From Dryococelus australis (lineage: Eukaryota; Arthropoda; Insecta; Phasmatodea; Phasmatidae), in the NCBI GenBank assembly GCA_029891345.1, contig CM056994.1:59799251-59863250 (forward strand): a stretch of 64,000 nt of DNA, read 5' to 3'. Each line of letters starts with the position of its first letter. Position 1 is the first letter of the stretch. Positions 55,435 to 64,000 of this stretch are shown here, one piece after another. The notes below the pieces were generated by a model that saw only the letters and a program-made list of their open reading frames with translations, searched no databases and was not told where the DNA came from. The position numbers were made by a program, and so were the translations under genes.

Positions 55435-55515
55435 TGAAGCCATCCAACTATATACCCTGAAAGTAGAATTTAAGGAGGGCTTCAAAAAAGTTGGAATTAA
55501 TTGTGAATGGACTAC
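55435..55515 (-). mobile_element. Family C, terminal fragment
   Basis: GGGCTTCAAAAAAGTTGGAATTAATTGTGAATGGACTACAG is the reverse of the C terminus; the remainder of the element is missing or unrecognisable. Confidence 0.55.
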
Positions 55516-55525
55516 AGACAATCAG

Positions 55526-55817
55526 TAGGGATAGAAAAATTTCGCGAGTTCAATAACATGTAGGCTAGGCTCCACACTCCTGTGCATACTCGAGACCCAG
55601 ATGTATGTTCATTGGTTGCTTCCTCAGAGAGTAGCCAGTGTTACCTCACATCTGGCAGTATGGGATTCGCTACTAGTTTCACCGCGAGTCTGCTGTTGGC
55701 TCAGCCATTCACGGCGTGTATAATAAACTATGATTCAATTGCAAAGTCGACTTCAGGGTGCACATGTTTGACGTCTATCTTGTCCTGAAATGAATTCGCG
55801 AAATGTTCCTATCCCTA
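55526..55817 (+). mobile_element. hAT-type MITE, family E, exact 8-bp TSD
   Basis: 292 bp between ACAATCAG at 55518-55525 and 55818-55825. Ends TAGGGATAGAAAAATTTCGCG-like and TTCCTATCCCTA. Interior matches 28305 and 57978 copies (TGTATGTTCATTGGTTGCT, GCAAAGTCGACTTCAGGGTGCAC). Confidence 0.94.
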
Positions 55818-55832
55818 ACAATCAGACATAGG

Positions 55833-56114
55833 CAGAGCCCCGAGTATTTCGCGGATTGAGTTGGCAGCAAGCCAGGCTGGACCGCCCTATATAAACTCGA
55901 GACGTTGTTGTTTGCTTATTGGTTGCTGTGATCAAGTGAGGCCTCTGTACAGGACTGTTAAACACTCACTCACTCTACTGCTTCCTGCTTATCACTTACA
56001 GTTAAACGGGGGGTGTCTAAACAACTGTCGTCCAATCACAACAGTTGGAGAAAATAACACGTGTTTGGAGTCTTGCTCGCCTCCGAATTAATTCGCGAAA
56101 TACGCTTGGCTCTA
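55833..56114 (+). mobile_element. hAT-type MITE, family F, adjoining E
   Basis: 282 bp; CAGAGCCCCGAGTATTTCGCG ... CGCGAAATACGCTTGGCTCTA. Duplications GACATAGG (55825-55832) and GACATAAG (56115-56122). Its left duplication shares base 55825 with the E duplication. Confidence 0.9.
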
Positions 56115-56189
56115 GACATAAGGCTCGTGGTATAGCCCATAGCAGCCAATCAGCTCGCATAAAATGAACCGCCACAAAATTTCATCTAA

Positions 56190-56525
56190 AGGCTGTTCAC
56201 GATAAAGTGAGCACTTTAGAAATGAATCTTAGAAAAAAATCACTGCCCCAGCATGCACATATTTTAATGGGCGCACTTAGTGACATTAGCCCAGTAAAGT
56301 TGGTAACGATGGAGGGGAAGTAGTTCCATATCTTAACGTCGAATAAAAAGTGTTATGTAACCATTTGTGATGACTTAAAACTATTTCATTCGTTTTTTTT
56401 TTTTATGAGCAGATTTGTAAAGTATTTCCTTTCTTTATAACTTCACAGTTTCATTTAACCGACGCATGAATAAAGTGATGTGGCCAACGGCAATGTTAAT
56501 TTTACATAAGGCGGAACAATACATA
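56190..56525 (+). mobile_element. MITE family A, right end lost
   Basis: TA|AAGGCTGTTCACGATAAAGTG to ACATAAGGCGGAACAATACATAAC, where an F fragment begins. Also lacks the CTGTTTTTT..AAGTGTAAAAATTA segment. Confidence 0.88.
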
Positions 56526-56527
56526 AC

Positions 56528-56575
56528 TAGAGCCTCGAGTATTTCGCGAATCCATTCGGAATGCGGCCAACGGTC
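56528..56575 (+). mobile_element. Family F MITE, left-end fragment
   Basis: TAGAGCCTCGAGTATTTCGCGAATCC then F similarity is lost. Confidence 0.6.
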
Positions 56576-56579
56576 GTTA

Positions 56580-57134
56580 TTAACCCTTTCAGACCCACTT
56601 TAATTTACGGGTTGAGATGTGAGCTTTCTCGCCTCCCACCAAGGCGATCCGGGTTCACTCCCCGGCCGGGTCACTACGGATTTTCGCATGTGGGAATCGT
56701 GCCGGACGATGCCGTTGGTCGGCGGGTTTTATCGGGGATCTCCCGTTTCTCCCGCCCTTTCATTCCGGCGCTGCTCCATACTCAGCTCAATCAACCCTCA
56801 ACGCCTCTCAAGACCTCGAGGTTAAGATCCGTCCAAATCCCTTCATTAATTTAATTTACGGTTTAAGGTGTTGCAAACAAAAATGTTATGGTGAGTGCTG
56901 TACTTAAGTCGACACAGCACTTGCTTCGTTGTAACAGCGAATGAGCCGTAGGCTATATGTTCAACTACAGTTATAGGAACCAGATTATGACCTAGGCCAG
57001 TAAGATGGTTTGTGAGTCATTTACCCACAGGTAAGATCACTGGTCATTGAGCTTCGCAGTGTGCAGTACAGACCTAAAATTACCTACACGTGCGTAATGT
57101 ACACAGTTGTGTACACTGGGCCTGAATGTGTTGA
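56580..57134 (+). mobile_element. piggyBac-like MITE carrying a SINE
   Basis: TTAA then CCCTTTCAGACCCACTTTAATTTACGG; resumes after the SINE with TTTAAGGTGTTGCAAAC and ends CACTGGGCCTGAATGTGTTGA. Aligns throughout with 45167-45472. Confidence 0.8.
56611..56849 (+). mobile_element. SINE, main family, 12-bp TSD, A-box region lost
   Basis: Flanked by TTTAATTTACGG at 56599-56610 and 56850-56861. The first 35 or so bases of the head are replaced by GTTGAGATGTGAGCTT; B box GGTTCACTCCC; full body. Confidence 0.92.
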
Positions 57135-57977
57135 AACAATACTTGCAACCACGGGGACGGTGTCGCAACGGCGGAAAGTGCAGGAATCTGCAGAATAACG
57201 TAGAATATCTGGTTCTGGCTGACACAGTGGCGTTGCGGCCATTTCATCAACATCTAACGTCAGTAACACCGCCCAGGCTACAAGGGAGAGCCAATGGGAT
57301 TCGAGGATATTGGTGAAGGTGGGCGTGAACGAGAAGTGTGGTGGACACGACAGCTAAGGGCAGGTGTGTCAGTCGGAGTCGGTTCTCCTTGAACAGAGAG
57401 CACCGAGTCGCGATTGGGGGTAACTCTCTTCACGCTAGGGTTAGAGAGCAAGTCCGGAACCACTTAAGAGGAGTGTGAACCTGCGCGTCCAATGTCAAGA
57501 AGCTAGGGAGCGATACGGGCGACACGAACACACACGCCTAGCGCCTCATCGCCCCTACGCCCAAGTCGTGCATTATTTCCGCCGTGGTCCTGTACTGTGC
57601 AAATAAGAGTGGGATTTTATTACATGCAATGAAAGCCCATAGATTAAACTATGTTTGTACTTTTCTCTTGCCGTTTAAGGAAACTGCATAAGCAAGCATT
57701 AAAAATGCCATATTTGACCAGTTTCACGATTTTTTTCCTTCATGAATATACATAATATGTTAAAAGTAAAACCATAGTGTCAGAGATAATAGTCTTTTAC
57801 CTTTTCTAGCAAAATGTCGTGTTTACAGAACATACAATTATCGAGATACGCGAATACGCGCAAACAACGATAACACAAACATTTTTCACTTCACAATCCT
57901 CTTTAACGTTCTCCTCACTTACTTAATTGTCCATAACATTACCTCGACCTCTATCCCCTCTAGCCATATCACACTGT
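57135..57977. other. Unassigned; GC-rich 57140-57570
   Basis: No repeat family or domain recognised in the CpG-rich part; AT-rich afterwards. Confidence 0.35.
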
Positions 57978-58262
57978 TAGAGATAGGAACATTTCGCAAG
58001 TTTAATTACCTGTAGGCTAGATTCCACAGTCCTGTGTATACACTAGAGCCTCAGATGTTTTTCCATTGGCTGTTGCCCCATTGTTACCTCACACCTGGCA
58101 GTATGAGATTCGCTACTTGTTTCCTTGCAAGTTTGCTATTGGCTCAGAGGCGTCTAGGGCGTGTCTAATGAACTGTGATCCAGTTGAAAAGGTGACTTCT
58201 CTGTATATGTGTTTGACGATTATCTTGTACCAAAATGAATTCGCAAAACCTTCCTATCCCTA
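57978..58262 (+). mobile_element. hAT-type MITE, family E
   Basis: 285 bp; TAGAGATAGGAACATTTCGC ... CCTTCCTATCCCTA. Flanks CACACTGT and CAAATTGT match 6 of 8. Confidence 0.85.
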
Positions 58263-58384
58263 CAAATTGTATATATTGTTAATTAGTATCAGTAAAGATC
58301 CTCTAGATTTGTTAATTGAAGATTATTTATTAGTTCCTTGGCTCCCCTTCCTGATCTGCCCTACTTGAACCTATTGAATTATAC

Positions 58385-58745
58385 CCCACTTAGGGCGGGT
58401 ATATAACAGAGGTGAGTAGTCTGCCCTCTGCACCAACGCGGCCCTCGTGCTCCCGGCAGAGCGGGCGCGAAGCGCCCCAACGTCTGGCAAGGTCCCGAGG
58501 CGAGGCGAGCGACCCTGGTGGTAGTTCTCGGCACCACTTGCCGGGGCAAACAAGACGTTTACGGCGACAACAAATCAATCGGCGGCCGTCACGCCCTGCC
58601 TCCCGGCGACAACGAGCGGTCACGCCAACCCATCATCCGCGGCCTCTGCCACAGAACAAGAGGCTGTGCAGAAGCCAAACACTGCCGCGCGAGTTCCCGA
58701 GCTCCGACCAACGTTGCCTCAGTGTTTTTGTTGGTCGCCTAGATG
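58385..58745 (+). promoter_or_regulatory. GC-rich, promoter-like block (GC box + TATA)
   Basis: GGGCGG at 58393 immediately followed by TATATAA at 58400-58406, then about 340 bp of CpG-rich DNA with frames open on both strands. The spacing of a TATA box at the upstream edge of a CpG-rich stretch resembles a core promoter with first exon, or the U3/R part of an LTR. No coding domain or duplicated flank was found. Confidence 0.25.
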
Positions 58746-61273
58746 GCCAATCTTTTGTCGCTAAAATGTCACCCAATTTGATTACACTTTATTATCGAAA
58801 GCATTTCTAAAAATATATTATAAATTATTCATGTAATATATTATATGTATGAAACACGAATTGATTTAAAATTTAAAAATGATATAGGCCTGCACAAAAT
58901 TAAAAAACAAAATGTATAAAATGCATAAATAATAGCGTGATATTCACTTCGCCTATTCATTATCCGTAGCGAGCAACAAGAGTCTGAACAAGAGACCATC
59001 TTCAATTGTATCCACAGTGGTTACCATTGAAAAAACTGATCTTACTTATAAGAATTAATTATCTCACTCACCATTAAAAAAAATATACCAATACTAAGTA
59101 AATAATTCCAAGTAGCTCAAATATCTCAAATTCATTACAAAAATCGCCCAAATTGCGATAGTCGCATTTCCATCATTTTTGGTGGCAAATGTTGCCTTGA
59201 AGTAGCCCAAACAGTGACAAATCGCCCAATCTGGCAACCCTGGCTCCGACTGTTCTGGCCAGGGGAACACTTGCATCCCAGTAGCACCACTAAACTGAAC
59301 AGTGGTCCGAGTCCCTGACTCTTGACTGCACGCACTCTTCGCCGCCTCTTGTGCACAGATTCTTACTTTTCGCGTCATCATTTTCAGTTTCATGGTAATC
59401 GTTGTGATTAATTAACTACATAAAATTTAAATTTTACTTATTGATCACTAATTATGTGCTTAATTTTTACTTGTTATTTAGTACCTGTAAAAAGCAAGAA
59501 CGTACTGATATTTTATGACGAAAATTTACTTCGATAGTTGAGATTTCACGCATGTACTGCAAATTAAGACAAATTACTAAACTTCTATAGCAGTATTTTA
59601 GAAATTTTGCTAAGCATATACTTAAATAAGCAGGAAATGAAAGTAACCGAGCCTTAAGGGCGTGCAAAACATTACAATTGTTTGTTTCATATTTTAGCAC
59701 ATTACATTTTTTATTATGATTATGAAATAAAGGTCTAAAAAGTATGTCAGTGGCAGAAAATTATAAAAAAAAAAACGACAACTACGGAAAGTTTACATCT
59801 TTTTATGCAACTCTTAAAACTGAGCAATTAAAATATGTTAGGTTATAGCTCAAAAAGATTGTCAATCATTGCCTACAGAATAGCTCATCATATGTAACGC
59901 TAGACAATAAAAAAATTGTATTGTAGGAGGCAACCGATATGACGTGAATGGGCAATTTTGAAACCAACTTTTCAAAAACATCCCTGCCTGTGACCGTTGA
60001 CAGCGCTGACCAATAACATACCAAAAGGTGCACCGTAAGTAAAATTCCGCACTCAGCAGTGCTCAGTAGTGGAACCAGGTGGAACACTCCTCAGCAGAGT
60101 TCTCCGCAGGAATAATGGCGTCTGCTATGCATGGTGAAGCAATGGTAGGCCTAAACATGTCGTCGGCAGGAATGGATATCTTTTCTTACTATTTTCGTCT
60201 GATTCAGACTCATCAATTGATGACGAGATCGAAGAATGTGAAAATATATTTTCCACCTGCATCTTCTGCATATAATAACAACGTAACTTGCTCGTTATCC
60301 ATCGCCGCCATGTGACGTCATCTGCTTTTACTGAGAATACCTAATCTCCTGCACGTCAGTGGCGTCAGCCGAAAGTATAACCTCCAACCCAGACCCTACC
60401 ATTCCTCAGTTACTGATCAGCAGAATCAGTATGTAAAGCAACGCTAGTCAGTACCTTTAGTTGCTGTCAGTACCAAGTGGAGGTAAAACAGCCTCTTATA
60501 CCAGCCTAACACACCAGTAAAATGGCTTCACTGACCAGAAACACGGTGAAACTCCGTTCGCTAGTCTACGCCTGGTAACTAAATCCTGGTTCACATGTAC
60601 GCCGATCACGCCTTACTGACAGAGCGGGAAACTAGAACAGCCAATCAGAAGCCGTCCTGGGTATCGGCGCGTGAGTCGCGCAAAAAAGTTGACCTCACGC
60701 CGATATTTTCTGCTTGCGGAAAGAGCACACATCACCGATATTACCCGGAAGTCAGCTGGTTCACTTATTTTATGCTACTAATTTCTTGAATAATCGACGT
60801 GTATCGATGTAAATTTATAGGATAGTTTAATGTATGTATTTATAATGAAATACGTGAATATAAACGTTAATTTTATTCAACATTTGTGTTAAATAAACGT
60901 AGTTTTAAAATGAACCGAAAGATAGCGTTAAAGTGTAAAATATTAGCGGATGTAAAAAAATACAATCTCTTGAAAATAATTTAGTAAATAAAGCGCACCA
61001 ATATGTAATTAATTAGCTACAGTAGAAAAACATCATCATCTAGTTTGTTATCTATCATTTGTTTTAGAATATTGACGTTAAAAATAACGAATTCAACAGC
61101 AAAAGGGCTACGTATAAAATCTACTTACATGTTTGGCGTGATTGGTGTACAAGTGAACCAGGCCAGTTGACAGCCCAGCTAATGTGAATCTATCGCAGGA
61201 CGCAATAGTCAATCAGATAAAAGGTAGTTCCCACAGCCTCCCACTGAATGGGTGTGGGGGAGGGGGGGTGGTG
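58746..61273. other. Unassigned
   Basis: About 2.5 kb, AT-rich, with no repeat family or coding domain that I could recognise. Minus-strand frames at 59094-59393 include Trp/Gly-rich residues but no known domain. Confidence 0.35.
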
Positions 61274-61524
61274 GAGAGATTTGGTCGGCTCTTAACATCG
61301 AGGTCATGAGAGCCGATGAGGATGAAACGAGGTGAGCATGAAGCGGCACCGGAATGCAAGGGCGGGGGGAACGGGAGACCCCCGAGATAAACCGCCCACT
61401 AGTGGTATCACCCGGTACGAGTCACATGTGCGAAGATCCGGGAGCGACCCCGCCGGGAATCGAGCCCGGTTCGCCTCGGTGGGGCCGCGGTGGTGTAGTG
61501 TAACCACTACACCACCGCGGCCCC
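61274..61524 (-). mobile_element. SINE, main family, with inverted head duplication
   Basis: Minus-strand body and B box (GGCTCGATTCCC) are normal, but the anticodon-arm segment between the B box and the A box is replaced by an inverted copy of the SINE's own first 20 bases. Confidence 0.9.
61481..61524. repeat. Perfect 20-bp inverted repeat with TAAC loop
   Basis: Arm 61481-61500 (GGGGCCGCGGTGGTGTAGTG) and its exact reverse complement at 61505-61524. The only spacer is TAAC, so it would form a very stable hairpin. Confidence 0.97.
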
Positions 61525-62011
61525 ACAGAGAAAAATGTTTCGTTGAACTAAGCAAAGTTTGTCTGGCGCAACCAAATCAACTATATATTTTTTTGTTGAA
61601 GCCTAATTGGATTTGGTTGGTGCAATTAAAAAGTTGTTTGGCTGTACGTACATCAAACAATTCCGGTTAATATAAATAATTGTTGTCCGACAGAGATTCG
61701 AACCTAACGTGTTTGCATCCGAGCCCTACTCTCTAGCAACCTCGGCTAAACTGACTATTAATGAAATTGGGATGATTTTAACTACGCACACTTCAAAAAC
61801 TGGAAAACGTGCGTAAATAAACATTTCAAGTTTTACAGCTTTACTTTTTAATTTCCTGTTGAACTTGTTTTATTAGAATGTTTATACCATAATTAAGCAT
61901 CAATAAATGCATTAACAAACACTCTTACTATCCTAATGGTCACGAAAAATACAAATAAACTCTCGAGCTGTATTTTCGCACAAAGGCAATCAAATGAGTG
62001 GCCAAACATAT

Positions 62012-62096
<85 letters not shown>

Positions 62097-62312
62097 CTGA
62101 TTCAACGGAACATTTTGTTGACAGTCTAAATTATTTTGGCCCAAGAGCGTGTATTTCATTAAAGGGTGTATTTTGTTAGATCAATAAAATTCTTTTCTAG
62201 TTTTGTTTACTCAAAAAATAAATTTTTTTGGGCAACTAAATATATTTTAGGCCTTATCTATACTAGCAAGGAAGTTGGTTGGCTGGAGCAAACTTTTCTG
62301 TCAGTGCAGTTC
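61525..62312 (+). mobile_element. Family J element with a TA microsatellite
   Basis: ACAGAGAAAAATGTTTCGTTGAACTAAG ... GCAAACTTTTCTGTCAGTG. Interior matches the 39494 copy (GATTTGGTTGGTGCAATTAAA, GAACTTGTTTTATTAGAATGTT, CTCTCGAGCTGTATTT, GAGTGGCCAA). Confidence 0.75.
62014..62094. repeat. (AT)n microsatellite inside J
   Basis: About 40 AT units with two phase slips; absent from the J copy at 39494. Confidence 0.95.
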
Positions 62313-62320
62313 TTTCCTAG

Positions 62321-62539
62321 AGGCTGTTCACGGTAAAGTGAGCACTTTTTAAGGCCCTGCTAAATTTTTCATCTTTGTCAATTTCTATCTTTCTGCTACT
62401 TTTTAATATAAACATTGCCATGTGACTAATAAAAATATCGTATTCATTTCACCTCTCAAAAATTAATATAATACATTTACTAAGGGTTAATGCATGTTGG
62501 GAGGGCCTTAAAAAGTGCTCACTTTATAGTGAACAGCCT
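62321..62539 (+). mobile_element. MITE family B, diverged
   Basis: AGGCTGTTCACGGTAAAGTGAGCAC ... CTTTATAGTGAACAGCCT. 219 bp. Interior keeps CCATGTGACTAATAAA and the GGGAGGGCCTTAAAAAGTG end. Confidence 0.88.
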
Positions 62540-63693
62540 AAACTTTACACACATCAGTCACTATACGTAGTTATGCAGGTCACGTCACGCGCATGTGTAA
62601 TGGTTACCTGGTACAGTAGTGAGCAGGCATCAGCTTACCTTGCAACACGTCACCAGCCGCCTCTGGCTGTTAGTAGACCCTAAGCAGCGGCTGAGTCATT
62701 CCAGTATGACACATGCTTGCCTCGAAAGTGTGAGTGAAATAAGGGTGGGAGACTTAAAATTACGACATACATTTCTCAGTCGCTGGTTTCCGTGAGAAAT
62801 ATAAGCGAAATTACAGGTTTAGAACAAAATTTGTGGATGTGTTTTATACTACCTCCTTATGTTTAAAGGCTTTCTTCAGTGAAGGTACAGATAGTAAAAA
62901 CTAACGTGAAAACTAATAGTAATTTGTTATGTATATTTGTGATTTAATACCACAGGCAATAAAATCGATAAGTAAAAACAGCTTGATAGTAAATATCACT
63001 TAAACGCAAGGAAGGATTTTTTTTTGTGAATGGGTGGCGTTCGCGAATGAAGTGTGTTAAGTTTATTGGTTTTTACCGAATAAATTTCCTTAAATGAACT
63101 GTCCTGCTTGAAAATGTTTTCGTAAGATACTTTCTCTGTATGGAAATAACGTCTTGTGTATTTATTTCAGAAGAAAATTTTGTAATGTTTATAGGTATAC
63201 TTGATCTTTCGGATCTTTCCCAAATATGCTCTCCACTCTCATCTATCATAACTGTCTCTATGTGCACTTGAAAGTTGACTCCAGTTCATCGATTGTAAAC
63301 TTCTTTCCTTCTCTACTCGTCCATACGTGGGTTCGACAAGTACAGTACAGAATATACGCTACTGCGAGTACTGTGATCTAACACTTTCAGTAAACACATA
63401 CAATTCTTTCTCAAATGTAACCCATCGCCAAGCTTTCTTTAAAATACGAAATTGAAAGGCTTTGTGAAAATATCTTATTTTACGAACGGAAACTCACTAG
63501 CATTGACCTTCGTCTTTTGAAAACGTGAACATGTAATTATTTGAATAGACTTCTTGAGAGTATTGCTAGGTGTGTGGCCGAAATAATCAGGGACCAATAA
63601 AATACACACGCATTTCATATAACTACTGGAAAGTAAGGTAGAAGAGAACAACGATTCTGGGGTAAAATAGCATTTGTGATTAAAAGGTGTAGG
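62540..63693. other. Unassigned AT-rich region
   Basis: No family or gene recognised. Confidence 0.35.
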
Positions 63694-63965
63694 TAGAGCC
63701 ACGAGTATTTCGCGGATTGAGTTGGCAGCGAGCTAGGCTCGAGATGTTATTGTTTGGTTTGCTTATTGGTTGCTGTGATCAAACGAGGCCTCTGTACAAC
63801 GCTGTTGAACACTCACTCACACTACTGCTTCCTGCTTATTACTGGCTAGCAGTTGAATGGGGCGTGTCTAAACAACTGTCGTCCAATCACTACAGTAGGA
63901 GAAAAGAAGAAGTGTTTGGAGTCTAGCTCTCCACCGAATAAATTCGCGGCATACTCGTGCTCTTA
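63694..63965 (+). mobile_element. hAT-type MITE, family F
   Basis: TAGAGCCACGAGTATTTCGCG ... TTCGCGGCATACTCGTGCTCTTA, 272 bp, with the shared F interior. Flanking 8-mers do not match clearly. Confidence 0.85.
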
Positions 63966-63975
63966 GGTTATGTAG

Positions 63976-64000
63976 AGGCCTGAAGAATTCGCGGATTCAT
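63976..64000 (+). mobile_element. Left end of another hAT-type MITE (cut by the window edge)
   Basis: TAGAGGCCTGAAGAATTCGCG resembles the D family left terminus. Confidence 0.5.

Overview
This 64-kb window looks like a piece of a large, repeat-rich arthropod (most likely insect) nuclear genome. The grounds are indirect: it is AT-rich, has long intergenic runs with no bacterial-style gene packing, contains tRNA-derived SINEs with intact Pol III boxes, a PIF/Harbinger transposon whose second gene carries a MADF-BESS protein (a domain pair common in insects), and dense non-autonomous DNA transposons (MITEs). I cannot name the species. I found no intact host protein-coding gene, no rRNA and no functional tRNA gene. 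Most open frames read through repeats.

The dominant content is transposons inside transposons. Two MITE families share the same terminal inverted repeat (AGGCTGTTCAC...) and target TA: family A (about 425 bp, 15 copies or fragments) and family B (about 235 bp, 7 copies). Several hAT-type MITE families (called D, E, F, G, I, K here; TIRs contain TTCGCG or GGGATAGG/GAGATGGG motifs) carry recognisable 8-bp target-site duplications. Further elements are a TTAA-flanked piggyBac-like MITE, a TTA-flanked Harbinger-type MITE, a foldback element with 280-bp arms, family C (TATAGTCCATT termini), family J (CACTGAG termini), a TTAA-flanked long-TIR element and at least 14 SINE copies of one main family plus two minor ones.

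Layout: 0-7.6 kb, MITEs B, D, C, K, A and SINEs. 7.65-8.9 kb, the C-terminal half of a decayed Polinton/Maverick-type family B DNA polymerase fused to the end of an A element. 9-12.9 kb, AT-rich and low-complexity DNA plus a hAT-like element. 13-22 kb, A, B, G and Harbinger MITEs. 22.4-27.9 kb, a 5.5-kb two-gene Harbinger transposon inserted in an A element, with a 12-unit 45-bp coding minisatellite. 28-33 kb, nested C, I, E, A, G. 35.2-36.1 kb, a 38-bp tandem array built from a tRNA-like A-box segment. 36.7-45.5 kb, SINEs, a hAT-in-hAT nest, the foldback element, J, C, A and the piggyBac-like MITE. 45.5-50 kb, mostly unassigned with a GC-rich block. 50.2-51.3 kb, a 147-bp tandem repeat split by a SINE. 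51.8-58.3 kb, the densest nest (B holding two hAT MITEs, TTAA element holding F, adjoining E and F, SINE inside the piggyBac-like MITE). 58.3-64 kb, a GC-rich promoter-like block, J with a SINE palindrome, B and F.

Four insertions can be checked inside the window because another copy of the host repeat keeps the empty target site (4308-4599, 28305-28587, 38413-38604, 56611-56849). The only protein remnants I can assign to families belong to mobile elements: the Harbinger transposase and MADF-BESS gene, and the Polinton-type polymerase. All are broken.
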